Shown: positions 1-6,797 of the stretch, piece after piece
Layout of the letters: every line of letters begins with the position of its first letter
Position numbering within the stretch: position 1 is the first letter of the stretch
Assembly: GCF_000701705.1 (NCBI RefSeq)
Contig: NZ_JNJP01000102.1
Span: 1 to 10,105 of the forward strand
Reading direction: 5' to 3'
DNA: 10,105 bases
DNA from: Bilophila wadsworthia ATCC 49260
GTDB lineage: Bacteria > Desulfobacterota > Desulfovibrionia > Desulfovibrionales > Desulfovibrionaceae
Position numbers and translations under genes: made by a program
The notes under the pieces: model-generated
The model's input: only the letters and a program-made list of their open reading frames with translations
What the model was told of the DNA's origin: nothing
Databases searched by the model: none

Positions 1-5
1 GGGGT

Positions 6-57
6 TTGGGGAGGGGGAAGGGGGCCTTTTCCAAAAGGCCCCCTTCCCCCTCCCCAA
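6..57 (-). repeat. Hairpin repeat copy 1, 3' of the 127-aa gene
   Basis: Arms at 6-30 and 33-57 form a perfect 25-bp stem with a 2-base centre (CC on the plus strand). It begins 4 bases past the stop codon of the minus-strand gene ending at 62. Read on that gene's strand the G-rich arm comes first, then CCTTTT/AAAAGG at the tip, then the C-rich arm, then AAACCCC running off the window edge. The left terminal motif GAAAG (63-59 on the minus strand) overlaps the TGA stop codon. The position is that of a transcription terminator or 3'-end stabiliser, but no U-tract is visible in the few bases that remain. Three other copies of this family are in the window. Confidence 0.85.
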
Positions 58-61
58 TCTT

Positions 62-445
62 TCAGCAATTCGCGGCGCGGAGGGTTTCCTCGACCGTGTC
101 GAGGGTGGGGGCGTCGTCCTTTTCAAGGCCGGAGAGGGCCCGGACGGCGAGCATGAGCATCTCGAGATCGAGAGTCATCTCGGTGCGCCCGTCATTGATG
201 GTGCAAGCCTCGCCGTGCAGGGAAACGCGGTAGGCCCGGCGGCTGCGCTGCTGCCCCTTGCCGGTCACGATGGAATAAACATGCTCGCCGGATTCCGTGG
301 TATAAAGCTTCTGACGTGTTAATTCGCCGGTTTCGTCGTCAAACCACGAACCTCCGGCGAAGGGACGCCCGGAAAACTGCATCTCTGCTCCGTTGTCCAG
401 ATGCAGGACAACATTTGCTCTGGAAGTGAGCGCGTCATCGGTCAT
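62..445 (-). CDS. Small conserved-looking protein of unknown function (127 aa)
   Basis: I do not recognise this protein. It is acidic to neutral and apparently soluble, with no signal peptide or membrane segment. The first two thirds (residues about 10-88) read like a small beta-rich domain (VVLHLDNGAEMQF, SWFDDETGEL, YRVSLHGEACTINDG). Residues about 89-125 look like two amphipathic helices (LDLEMLMLAVRALSGL, TLDTVEETLRAA). It has one Cys in the middle and ends in a Cys. The start is supported by a weak AGG about nine bases upstream and by a sigma70-like promoter at 487-516. The gene is the last in its strand run and is followed at once by hairpin copy 1, so it is probably monocistronic. Codon use matches its neighbours, which favours a real gene. 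Confidence 0.8.
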   Translation of the reverse strand: MTDDALTSRANVVLHLDNGAEMQFSGRPFAGGSWFDDETGELTRQKLYTTESGEHVYSIVTGKGQQRSRRAYRVSLHGEACTINDGRTEMTLDLEMLMLAVRALSGLEKDDAPTLDTVEETLRAANC

Positions 446-486
446 CGTTTTTTACCTGCCCGGTAGTTGTTGATTTATAAGCGAGA

Positions 487-516
487 ATGGTAGCACTGCC
501 GATCCTGCGGTGTCAA
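487..516 (-). promoter_or_regulatory. Sigma70-like promoter for the 127-aa gene
   Basis: On the minus strand a perfect -35 box TTGACA (516-511) is followed after 18 bases by TACCAT (492-487), which matches four of six positions of TATAAT. Transcription would start near 480, leaving a leader of about 35 bases before the ATG at 445. An 8-bp inverted repeat, ATAAGCGA at 477-484 and TCGCTTAT at 531-538, brackets the whole promoter. Confidence 0.5.
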
Positions 517-569
517 CGAAAGGACAGGGTTCGCTTATGAGAGAATGCAAAAAAGCGATCTATGCGGAC

Positions 570-591
570 GTGAGAGGATTCCCTCTCTCAC
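570..591 (-). terminator. Possible weak terminator of the rhtA-DUF2157-phosphoesterase operon
   Basis: GTGAGAG (570-576) and CTCTCAC (585-591) form a 7-bp stem with an 8-base loop, 11 bases past the stop of the phosphoesterase gene. On the minus strand a run of six T follows, but only about 15 bases after the stem, so this is not a textbook intrinsic terminator. It is the only hairpin between this operon and the next promoter. This gene end lacks a copy of the G-rich hairpin family. Confidence 0.35.
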
Positions 592-602
592 GCCGCGGAG
601 CG

Positions 603-1775
603 TCAATTGGTGTCGAATCCCGTTCCTGTAAGCGTGATGAGGGTGATTTCCGAGGGCACGAACAGGCGCAGCGGTATGCCGCCCCATAGGCCCGATCCGC
701 TGCTGACGTAGAGGGGCATCCCGTCCACGGTGTAGGGTCCGCTGACATAGCCGCCGTTGAACGCCGCGATGAGGGGAGTGACGGGCAGGATAAGGCCGCC
801 GTGCGTGTGCCCGGAAAGCTGGAGCGAGGCCCCGGCCTTGGCGCTTTCCGGTGCGAGCGAGGGGCGGTGCGAGAGCATGAGTTTGGTGATGTCTTTGGAG
901 AGGCCGGAGAGCGCCTTTTCGGGGTCAGGGCCTTCCAGCCCCCAATTGAGGGCGGCCGTGTCCGTCACCCCGGCGATGGCGAGCGGTGTGCCGTTGACCC
1001 GGATCTGCGTGTTTTCGTTCATGAGCACATGCATACCGAGACGCTGGAAAACGGGCAGCCATTGCTGGATCCCGGAGTAATACTCGTGATTGCCGGGCGC
1101 GAAGATGACGCCGTACTTGGCTTTGAGATCTGCCAGCGGGGCCACGTCTTCTTCAAGGCGTGACGGGGAGCCGTCCACCACGTCGCCGGTGATGACGATG
1201 AGATCGGGATTGAGCGAATCCGTGCGGGCCACCACGTCCGTCAGCCATGCCTTGCCGAACGTGGGGCCGATGTGCAGATCGGAAAGCTGCGCGATCCGGA
1301 ATCCGTTCAGCGCATCCGGCAGGCCGGGGACTTGCATACGGACTTCACGCACGGGAGGGACCCGCAGGGCTTCCCGCATACCGTAGCCTGACAGGGCCAG
1401 CGCGAGCAGCACCAGCGTGAAGGCCCAGAATCCCGATGCGGGCTTCTTTTCCTTATGCCCGTAGAAAATTTTACGCTGCCGCCCTGTGGAACGGCGGAAA
1501 GGCCAGGTGAGGAGCAGAAGCGCGTCCCGCGCCACGAGCAGCAGGAACAGGATGGTCACGGCGGAATGGAGGTAGCCGGAGGCGAGCTGCACGGGCTCGG
1601 GCATGAATGCGCCCATCGTACCGTAGACGAGTTTGGTCAGGAGGAGTTTTTCGGCACAGGCGAGCGCGAAGAGGCTGAGGATAAGTTTGAGGGGCCAATT
1701 CATGCCGGAAGGCAGGATGAGCCGGACGATGACGTACAGGCCCATAAAGGCGGAAAACAGAGTGATCATGCTCAT
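603..1775 (-). CDS. Membrane-anchored calcineurin-like metallophosphoesterase (YaeI/YkuE type)
   Basis: This is a dinuclear-metal phosphoesterase of the calcineurin-like superfamily. Counting from the ATG at 1775 (390 aa), all five family blocks are present: SDLHIG at 165-170, GDVVDG at 197-202, GNHEYY at 228-233, LSHRP with His about 303, and GHTHGG at 322-327. Before the enzyme domain are four hydrophobic segments (about 2-23, 28-50, 68-93 and 115-133), so the catalytic domain is tethered to the membrane. Which side it faces cannot be read directly. Relatives such as E. coli YaeI and B. subtilis YkuE hydrolyse phosphodiesters; the substrate here is unknown. An ATG at 1787 overlaps the upstream stop by 8 bp but has AAGG touching it with no spacer. 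The ATG at 1775 has AAAGG 12 bases ahead and is preferred. It is the last gene of the operon, suggesting translational coupling to the DUF2157-like gene. Confidence 0.9.
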   Translation of the reverse strand: MSMITLFSAFMGLYVIVRLILPSGMNWPLKLILSLFALACAEKLLLTKLVYGTMGAFMPEPVQLASGYLHSAVTILFLLLVARDALLLLTWPFRRSTGRQRKIFYGHKEKKPASGFWAFTLVLLALALSGYGMREALRVPPVREVRMQVPGLPDALNGFRIAQLSDLHIGPTFGKAWLTDVVARTDSLNPDLIVITGDVVDGSPSRLEEDVAPLADLKAKYGVIFAPGNHEYYSGIQQWLPVFQRLGMHVLMNENTQIRVNGTPLAIAGVTDTAALNWGLEGPDPEKALSGLSKDITKLMLSHRPSLAPESAKAGASLQLSGHTHGGLILPVTPLIAAFNGGYVSGPYTVDGMPLYVSSGSGLWGGIPLRLFVPSEITLITLTGTGFDTN

Positions 1776-1779
1776 GTTG

Positions 1780-2862
1780 TCAGGCATCCTTTGGGGATGA
1801 GGAGGGCTTTTTCCCCAGATTCCAGAGGCGTTCGGCGTGGGCGCCGAGAACCCAGAGGCTGAGGCCGACGATGATGAAGAACAGCCCCTTGTTGAGGCTG
1901 TCCCAGAACCATTCAAAGAAGCGTGTGTAGAGGTTCAGGCCCAAAAAGACAAGCCCGTACCCCCGCAGCATGGCGTCGTCGTCCTTCACGCCGAGCCATA
2001 TGGCGGCACAGGCCGCCGCTCCGAAAAGGAGAGACCAGTGGAACAGTTCCATATGGCGGGCTTGGTACCATGAGGTCATGTCGCCGTAATCGCCGAAGAT
2101 GGAAAGTATCCACAGGCTGATGAACAGATAGAGCAGGCCCACCGAGAGCGTGCTGCGCTCGAAGGCCGCCAACCGGCTCCAGAGGTCATTGCGTTTGAAG
2201 AGGACCGAGAGCCCGCACAGGAGCAGGCCGAGCAGCACGAAGCGCATGGGGTAGTTCATCCCCAGATAATAGGCTCCCCAGCCGGAGCGGTACCCCGTTT
2301 CGGCCCCGAGCCAACTCCCGAACGCGAACAGGGCGAAAACCCAGATCAGCCGGGAATCGAGCAATAGTCCGAGCGCGCCGTATATGACGGCGGCAAGCAG
2401 GAACAGGCTGGAGATGTTCAGGAAGCCGATGTCTTCCCCGCCGTACGCGTAAAGCCATGCGGCGAGCGAGGCGAGCGAGCCCGCAATAGCCAGCACGCCG
2501 AGGAAAAACAGGCCCTCATTGGTCAGCCGTTTCTGGGGGGCTCTCCTGCGCCGCCGTACGCCCCAGAAGAACAGGCCCGCCGCCGCAAGGATCAGGAACA
2601 GGCTGCGCCCCAGTTCCGTCATGACGAAAAGGCGGCTGATGAGTTCAAGGAACAGTTCGTCGCCGAGCAGGGCGGCCACGCCGATGAGTATGCACGTAAG
2701 GGCGCTCCACAAGGCATAGCGGCCGAGCCTGTACCAGTCGAAGGGCAGAGGCGTCAGGTCGTCGAGAAGCCGTTTGCCGGTTTCTTCGTCCAGAAGCCCG
2801 GATGCCCGCCATTCTTCAAGGGCGGCGCGGACCACGGCGGCCTGTTTCTTGGGAAGCTTCAT
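1780..2862 (-). CDS. DUF2157-like polytopic membrane protein (360 aa)
   Basis: The N-terminus (about residues 1-40, with EEWRASGLLDEETGKRLLDDL) is a short cytoplasmic helical head typical of DUF2157-like proteins. It is followed by about ten hydrophobic segments (about 48-67, 86-102, 116-137, 147-168, 171-187, 205-222, 238-257, 272-290, 300-312, 326-342). A run of five Arg at 103-107 after the second segment marks a cytoplasmic loop. The C-terminus is charged and soluble. The family has no established biochemical role, and I see no catalytic motif. The start is well supported: AAGGAG lies six bases before the ATG. It sits 28 bp downstream of rhtA, and its TGA lies within a few bases of the phosphoesterase start, so the three are very likely one transcript. 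The family name is from the head motif and topology and was not searched. Confidence 0.85.
   Translation of the reverse strand: MKLPKKQAAVVRAALEEWRASGLLDEETGKRLLDDLTPLPFDWYRLGRYALWSALTCILIGVAALLGDELFLELISRLFVMTELGRSLFLILAAAGLFFWGVRRRRRAPQKRLTNEGLFFLGVLAIAGSLASLAAWLYAYGGEDIGFLNISSLFLLAAVIYGALGLLLDSRLIWVFALFAFGSWLGAETGYRSGWGAYYLGMNYPMRFVLLGLLLCGLSVLFKRNDLWSRLAAFERSTLSVGLLYLFISLWILSIFGDYGDMTSWYQARHMELFHWSLLFGAAACAAIWLGVKDDDAMLRGYGLVFLGLNLYTRFFEWFWDSLNKGLFFIIVGLSLWVLGAHAERLWNLGKKPSSSPKDA
1785..1797 (-). promoter_or_regulatory. Stop/start junction and RBS between DUF2157-like gene and phosphoesterase
   Basis: On the minus strand the junction reads CCCCAAAGGATGCCTGACAA followed by CATG. The TGA of the upstream gene is at 1782-1780. 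Two in-frame ATGs are available: 1787, with AAGG directly abutting it and no room for a Shine-Dalgarno interaction, and 1775, with the same AAAGG 12 bases ahead. The second is the better initiator, though its spacing is long. Either way ribosomes ending the first gene can restart at the second. Confidence 0.5.
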
Positions 2863-2890
2863 CGCCTTCTCCTTGAGGATGCCCGCCGCG

Positions 2891-3748
2891 TCAGGCCTTG
2901 CGGCGGATAGTCAGTGTTGCGCCGATGGAGGCCACAATGATGCAGGCCAGAGCGACCCATTGAGCCACGTTGAGCTGTTCTCCGAGGAAAATAATGCCCG
3001 ACAGGGCCGCGAGGACGGGTTCCATGCTCATCAGGATGCCGAAAGTCTGCGCGGGGAGCTGCTTGAGGGCGACGATTTCCAGCCCATAGGGCAACGCCGA
3101 GGAAAAGACGCCGAGCAGCAGAGCCAGCGGGAGTACGGACATGGAGAACATGGACGTCCCCGCCGAGGCTACGCCGAAGGGCAGGATGGCGCAGGCCCCG
3201 ACGATCATGCCGAGCGAGACGGATGCGCCGCCTCCGGCGTTCCCTGCCCGCTTGCCGAAAAAGATGTACATGGCCCAGCAGAATCCGGCTCCGAGCGCGA
3301 AGGCCACGCCCACGGGATCGAGATTGCCGGAAAATTCGTGAATGGGCAACAGCAGGAGCAGGCCGCCGACAGCCAGCGCAATCCACAGGAAGTCGATGAG
3401 GCGGCGCGAACCGAGCATGGCTATCGCCAGCGGCCCGGTGAACTCCAGCGCCACGCCCACGCCCAGCGGGATGCGGCTGATGGCCTGATAGAAGCACATG
3501 TTCATGACGCCCGTGGACAGGCCGTAGAGGATGATGGGCAGCCATTGCTTGCGGGTGAGCTTCGCCCGCCACGGGCGCATTACCGGAAGCAGGACCAGCG
3601 CCGCGAACATAAGGCGCAGGGCCGTCGTCGCCTCGGGGCCGATGATCGGAAAAACGGACTTGGCGAGCGACGCGCTGCACTGGATCGACAGCATCGATAT
3701 CACCAGCAGCGCTACGGAGAAGAAGGGCGACGTTGTGGACACTTTCAT
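2891..3748 (-). CDS. rhtA: RhtA-type inner-membrane amino-acid exporter (DMT/EamA family)
   Basis: This is a ten-helix drug/metabolite transporter of 285 aa. Its sequence closely resembles E. coli RhtA (threonine/homoserine exporter), which I recall as SIQGGASLAKSLFP, VALEFTGPLAVAL and LMSMEPALAAVSGMIFLGE. Here the matching blocks are SIQCSASLAKSVFP (21-34), VALEFTGPLAIAM (99-111) and LMSMEPVLAALSGIIFLGE (239-257). The usual pair of EamA halves is visible. The start at 3748 is chosen because MKVSTTSPFFSVALL aligns with the first helix of the family. The open frame runs on to 4036, but through a repeat and with non-protein-like composition. No good Shine-Dalgarno precedes the ATG. It is the first gene of a three-gene operon. 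Exported substrate in this organism is an inference: threonine, homoserine or related amino acids. Confidence 0.85.
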   Translation of the reverse strand: MKVSTTSPFFSVALLVISMLSIQCSASLAKSVFPIIGPEATTALRLMFAALVLLPVMRPWRAKLTRKQWLPIILYGLSTGVMNMCFYQAISRIPLGVGVALEFTGPLAIAMLGSRRLIDFLWIALAVGGLLLLLPIHEFSGNLDPVGVAFALGAGFCWAMYIFFGKRAGNAGGGASVSLGMIVGACAILPFGVASAGTSMFSMSVLPLALLLGVFSSALPYGLEIVALKQLPAQTFGILMSMEPVLAALSGIIFLGEQLNVAQWVALACIIVASIGATLTIRRKA

Positions 3749-3944
3749 GGCGCAAGGGGGTAAGAGATTTGCGGTCTTATCGAATCCCTGCCGTCGGCGT
3801 TCCCGTTCCGGTTTCCCGTTTGGAAGCAGAATTCGAAAAGGCAGAGAGAACAAGGCATGGCGTCGCCGGAACGGATTTTTCCTTACAGAGGACGCACGCC
3901 GGACGGGCCCGTTGTGCCGCACAAAGCCGGACTGGGGCCCGTTA
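3749..3944 (-). other. rhtA upstream region, no gene seen
   Basis: Together with the adjoining repeat this makes a 308-bp gap between rhtA and valS. I find no protein-like reading frame and no convincing -10/-35 pair on the minus strand, although the operon promoter must lie here unless transcription reads through from valS. The part nearest rhtA is A/T-richer than the genes. The part nearest valS carries a GC-rich direct repeat, listed separately. Confidence 0.4.
3898..3943. repeat. Imperfect direct repeat with a central odd palindrome upstream of rhtA
   Basis: GCCGGACGGGCCCGTT (3898-3913) recurs as GCCGGACTGGGGCCCGTT (3926-3943). The two are identical except for a 2-base insertion and start 28 bp apart. 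Between them, overlapping the first copy, is the odd palindrome TTGTGCCGCACAA (3912-3924). The pair ends two bases before the outer end of hairpin repeat copy 2. It could be a pair of operator half-sites for the rhtA operon or debris of the repeat element. Confidence 0.5.
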
Positions 3945-3945
3945 C

Positions 3946-4034
3946 GAAAGTCTTGGGAGGGAGAGGGGGGAGGTTTGGAGGGGGGAGCGGGAGCCTTTCT
4001 CCAGAAAGGCTCCCGCTCCCCCCTCCAATCTTTC
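3946..4034 (-). repeat. Hairpin repeat copy 2, 3' of valS, with near-terminal inverted repeats
   Basis: The core is a perfect 26-bp stem (3975-4000 with 4003-4028, centre CC) starting 28 bases past the valS stop. Read on the valS strand, the G-rich arm leads, the tip is CCTTTCT/AGAAAGG, and the C-rich arm is followed by AAACC, more C-runs and CTCCCAAGACTTTC. The outer ends match as an imperfect inverted repeat: GAAAGTCTTGGGAGG at 3946-3960 against the complement of CCTCCAATCTTTC at 4022-4034. It probably acts as the valS terminator or 3' stabiliser, but there is no U-tract after the stem. The tail places several G-runs on the template (plus) strand between 3955 and 3985. Confidence 0.85.
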
Positions 4035-4056
4035 AATCAACACCAATTAAAATCAA

Positions 4057-6705
4057 CTACATGACATCGCGGAAGCGCTGCTGGAGGGCGGTGAGCTTCA
4101 CGCGGGCGTCGGTGAGTTCGGCGACGCGGGCGCGCTCGCGCTCGACGATTTCGGCGGGGGCGCGGCTGACGAAGCCCTCGTTGGCGAGCTTCTGGTTGAG
4201 GCCGCCCAGCTCCTTGTCGATCTTGCCCAGTTCCTTTTCAAGGCGGGCCAGTTCGGCGGCGAAGTCCACAGCGCCGGACAGGTGCACGATGACTTCGCAG
4301 CCCTGTGCGACATGGCTCGCGGAAGCCTTGGGCGCTTCGCCGTCGGCGTCGATGATGAGCTCGCCGAGGCGGGCCAGCGTCAGGATGACTTCACGGTTCG
4401 CCTCAAGGACGTCCTTCTGGTGGGCGTCCGACGGACGGAGCAGCACGGTCAGCCTGTAGGACGGAGCGATGTTCAGCTCGGCGCGGATCGTGCGGATCAT
4501 GCCAATGACTTCCTGCACGAACTCCATGCGGGCGGCGGCTTCGGGCTTGAGGCAGCCGGGACGCGCTTCGGGCAGGAGCTGCACCGCCGCGTCGGAACCG
4601 GCCCCACCGGGCAGGGCCTGCCAGATTTCGGCGGTCACGAAGGGCATGATCGGATGCATGAGGATGAGGAACTCGCGCAGGGCGGTCCACAGCACATACT
4701 GGGCTTCCGTCTTGCGGGGGCCTTCTTCCTTCATGTCCGGCTTGATGAGCTCCAGATACCAGTCGCAGAACTCGTTCCAGAGGAACTTGTAGAGCGTCTG
4801 GGCGGCGTCGTTGAAGCGGTAGGCTTCGATGGCGCCGTCCACATCCTTCTTGACCTCTTCGAGGCGGTGGAGCAGCCACTGGTGATGGAGCCCCTGCACT
4901 TTGTCGAGTTCCACGGCGGCGGGCACGTCCTCGGGCAGGTTCATGAGCGCGAACCGGGAAGCGTTCCACAGCTTGTTGACGAAGTGGCGGTAGCCTTCGA
5001 TGCGGTCTTCCGAGAGGCGGATGTCGCGGCCCATGGCGGCGAAGGCCGTCAGGGTGAAGCGCAGGGCGTCGGTGCCGTATTTTTCGATCATCACCAACGG
5101 GTCGATGACGTTGCCGGTGGACTTGGACATTTTGCGGCCCTGCGCGTCGCGCACGAGGGCGTGCAGGTAGACGTGCTTGAAGGGCACCTGATCCATGAAG
5201 TGCAGGCCCATCATCATCATGCGGGCCACCCAGAAGAACAGGATGTCGAACCCGGTGACGAGCACGGACGTGGGGTAGAACGTGGCAAGATCCTTGGTCT
5301 TGTCCGGCCAGCCCATGGTGCTGAAGGGCCACAGGGCGGACGAGAACCACGTGTCGAGCACGTCGGATTCCTGCACCAGTTCCGTGGAGCCGCAATCGGG
5401 GCAGGACGTGGGATCTTCCTCGGAAACGATGAGCTTGCCGCACTGGGGGCAGGTCCATGCCGGGATGCGGTGGCCCCACCAGATCTGACGGCTGATGCAC
5501 CAGTCGCGGATGTTGTCGAGCCAGTTGTAATAGGTCTTCATCCAGTTTTCGGGGAAGATCTGGGTCATTTCCGGCACGGCGGCGCGGGCGCGGGGCGCGA
5601 GCTTCGTGGAAGCAACGAACCACTGTTCGGACATATGCGGCTCGACCACGGTCTTGCAGCGGTAGCAGTGGCCCACGCTGTGATCGAGATCCTCGATCTT
5701 CACGAGCTGGCCGGAAGCCTGCAGATCCTCGACGATGCGCTTGCGGCATTCTTCCTTGGACAGGCCGGCATACGGCCCGGCCTCGGCGGTCATGTTGCCG
5801 TCCTCGTCGATGCACTGGATGAATTCGAGGCCGTGGCGTTCGCCGAGCGTCCAGTCGTTGGGGTCGTGGCAGGGGGTGACCTTCAGGGCGCCGGTGCCGA
5901 ATTCCTTGTCCACGTAGCGGTCCGCGAACAGCGGCACGACGCGGCCGATGACGGGCACGACGATCTTTTTGCCCACGAGCCCGGCATAACGCTCATCCTC
6001 GGGATGCACGCACACGCCGGTGTCCGCCATGATGGTTTCGGGGCGGGTCGTGGCGATGATCACCGAGCCGGAGCCGTCCTCGAAGTCGTAGCGGACGTGG
6101 TACAGGTGGCCCTTTTCGGGCATGTGATCCACTTCGTCGTCGGCAAGGGCGGTGTGGCAGCGGCTGCACCAGTTGATGATGTACTTGCCCTTGTAGATGT
6201 ACCCTTCCTTGTACAGTTCCACGAACACCTTGCGGACGGCCTTGGACAGGCCCTCGTCCATGGTGAAGCGTTCGCGGGTCCAGTCCACGGAATCGCCGAG
6301 CATACGGATCTGGTTGAGGATACGGTTTCCGTAGTCCTCTTTCCACTGCCACACGCGTTCGACGAAGGCTTCGCGGCCGAGGTCGTGGCGGGTCTTGCCT
6401 TCCTTGGCGAGGGCGCGTTCCACCACGTTCTGGGTGGCGATGCCCGCGTGGTCGGTGCCGGGGAGCCAGAGCACCTTCTTGCCCTTCTGGCGGGCGTGGC
6501 GGCAGAGCACGTCGATGAGCGTGTGGTTCAGGGCGTGGCCGATGTGCAGCGCGCCCGTGACGTTTGGCGGAGGGATGACAATGGAGAAAGGTTCGCCCGG
6601 GGCGTCGGGGTCGGGAGTGAAGGTCTTGTTCTTTTCCCAATACTCACGCCAGTGGTCTTCCACGGCGTGGGGCTCGTAGCCCTTGGGTAGTGCGTTTTCG
6701 GACAT
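4057..6705 (-). CDS. valS: Valine--tRNA ligase (ValRS)
   Basis: This class Ia synthetase charges tRNA-Val with valine using ATP in the cytoplasm, and hydrolyses mischarged threonyl-tRNA in its editing domain. At 882 aa it has normal family length. Visible parts: PPPNVTGALHIGHALNHT with the HIGH motif at 54-57; the CP1 editing domain with TTRPETIMADTGV (219-231) and GTGALKVTPCHDPND (270-284); CxxC pairs at 180/183, 347/350, 419/422 and 435/438, some probably binding zinc; WWGHRIPAW (409-417); GRKMSKSTGN with KMSKS at 525-529; an anticodon-binding helical domain; and a C-terminal coiled coil (about 815-880, LARLEKELGKIDKELGGLNQ). The start is supported by GGAG six bases before the ATG. It is transcribed alone, divergently from the BPL-N gene, and ends at hairpin copy 2. 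No T-box-like leader is seen in the 92-bp upstream region. Confidence 0.99.
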   Translation of the reverse strand: MSENALPKGYEPHAVEDHWREYWEKNKTFTPDPDAPGEPFSIVIPPPNVTGALHIGHALNHTLIDVLCRHARQKGKKVLWLPGTDHAGIATQNVVERALAKEGKTRHDLGREAFVERVWQWKEDYGNRILNQIRMLGDSVDWTRERFTMDEGLSKAVRKVFVELYKEGYIYKGKYIINWCSRCHTALADDEVDHMPEKGHLYHVRYDFEDGSGSVIIATTRPETIMADTGVCVHPEDERYAGLVGKKIVVPVIGRVVPLFADRYVDKEFGTGALKVTPCHDPNDWTLGERHGLEFIQCIDEDGNMTAEAGPYAGLSKEECRKRIVEDLQASGQLVKIEDLDHSVGHCYRCKTVVEPHMSEQWFVASTKLAPRARAAVPEMTQIFPENWMKTYYNWLDNIRDWCISRQIWWGHRIPAWTCPQCGKLIVSEEDPTSCPDCGSTELVQESDVLDTWFSSALWPFSTMGWPDKTKDLATFYPTSVLVTGFDILFFWVARMMMMGLHFMDQVPFKHVYLHALVRDAQGRKMSKSTGNVIDPLVMIEKYGTDALRFTLTAFAAMGRDIRLSEDRIEGYRHFVNKLWNASRFALMNLPEDVPAAVELDKVQGLHHQWLLHRLEEVKKDVDGAIEAYRFNDAAQTLYKFLWNEFCDWYLELIKPDMKEEGPRKTEAQYVLWTALREFLILMHPIMPFVTAEIWQALPGGAGSDAAVQLLPEARPGCLKPEAAARMEFVQEVIGMIRTIRAELNIAPSYRLTVLLRPSDAHQKDVLEANREVILTLARLGELIIDADGEAPKASASHVAQGCEVIVHLSGAVDFAAELARLEKELGKIDKELGGLNQKLANEGFVSRAPAEIVERERARVAELTDARVKLTALQQRFRDVM

Positions 6706-6744
6706 TGCCTGCTCCGATGAAAGGGTTCAAAGGCTCGTGTCAGA

Positions 6745-6768
6745 GAGGAAGGGCGGGTGTTGTCAACA
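6745..6768 (-). promoter_or_regulatory. Candidate valS -35 box inside a small palindrome
   Basis: The valS strand carries a perfect TTGACA (6766-6761), embedded in the odd palindrome TGTTGTCAACA (6758-6768). The best -10 at suitable distance, TCTGAC after 16 bases, matches only three of six consensus positions, so the promoter call is weak. It lies in the 92-bp spacer between the divergent starts of valS and the BPL-N gene. A palindrome at such a place could also be an operator. Confidence 0.25.
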
Positions 6769-6797
6769 GCGCCCGGTTGTTCTATGCAGAAGGGACC

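Noticed and set aside
1788..1916. N-terminal extension of the phosphoesterase to an ATG at 1916
   Set aside because: It overlaps the DUF2157-like gene in another frame and is a low-complexity Ser/Ala stretch; starts at 1787 or 1775 fit the operon junction.
2774..3763. Plus-strand open frame of 329 codons across rhtA and the DUF2157-like start
   Set aside because: Composition is rich in Arg/Gln/Glu/His with no recognisable motif; it opposes two well-supported genes on the other strand.
3749..4036. N-terminal extension of rhtA to an ATG at 4036
   Set aside because: The extension is Arg/Pro/Ser-rich, reads through the hairpin repeat, and is not part of the RhtA family; MKVSTTSPFF at 3748 fits the first membrane helix.
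4282..6690. Long plus-strand open frame (802 codons) antisense to valS
   Set aside because: It lies wholly opposite a certain ValRS gene, has His/Val/Gly/Asp-heavy composition with no domain, and is the usual open antisense frame of a high-GC gene.
6760..6788. TTGTCA-17-TATGCA as a promoter for the BPL-N gene
   Set aside because: The -10 matches only three positions, and transcription would start about three bases before the ATG, removing the AGAAGG ribosome binding site.
6706..6797. T-box or other tRNA-sensing leader for valS
   Set aside because: The valS leader is under 92 bases and shows no T-box sequence or antiterminator-like hairpin.
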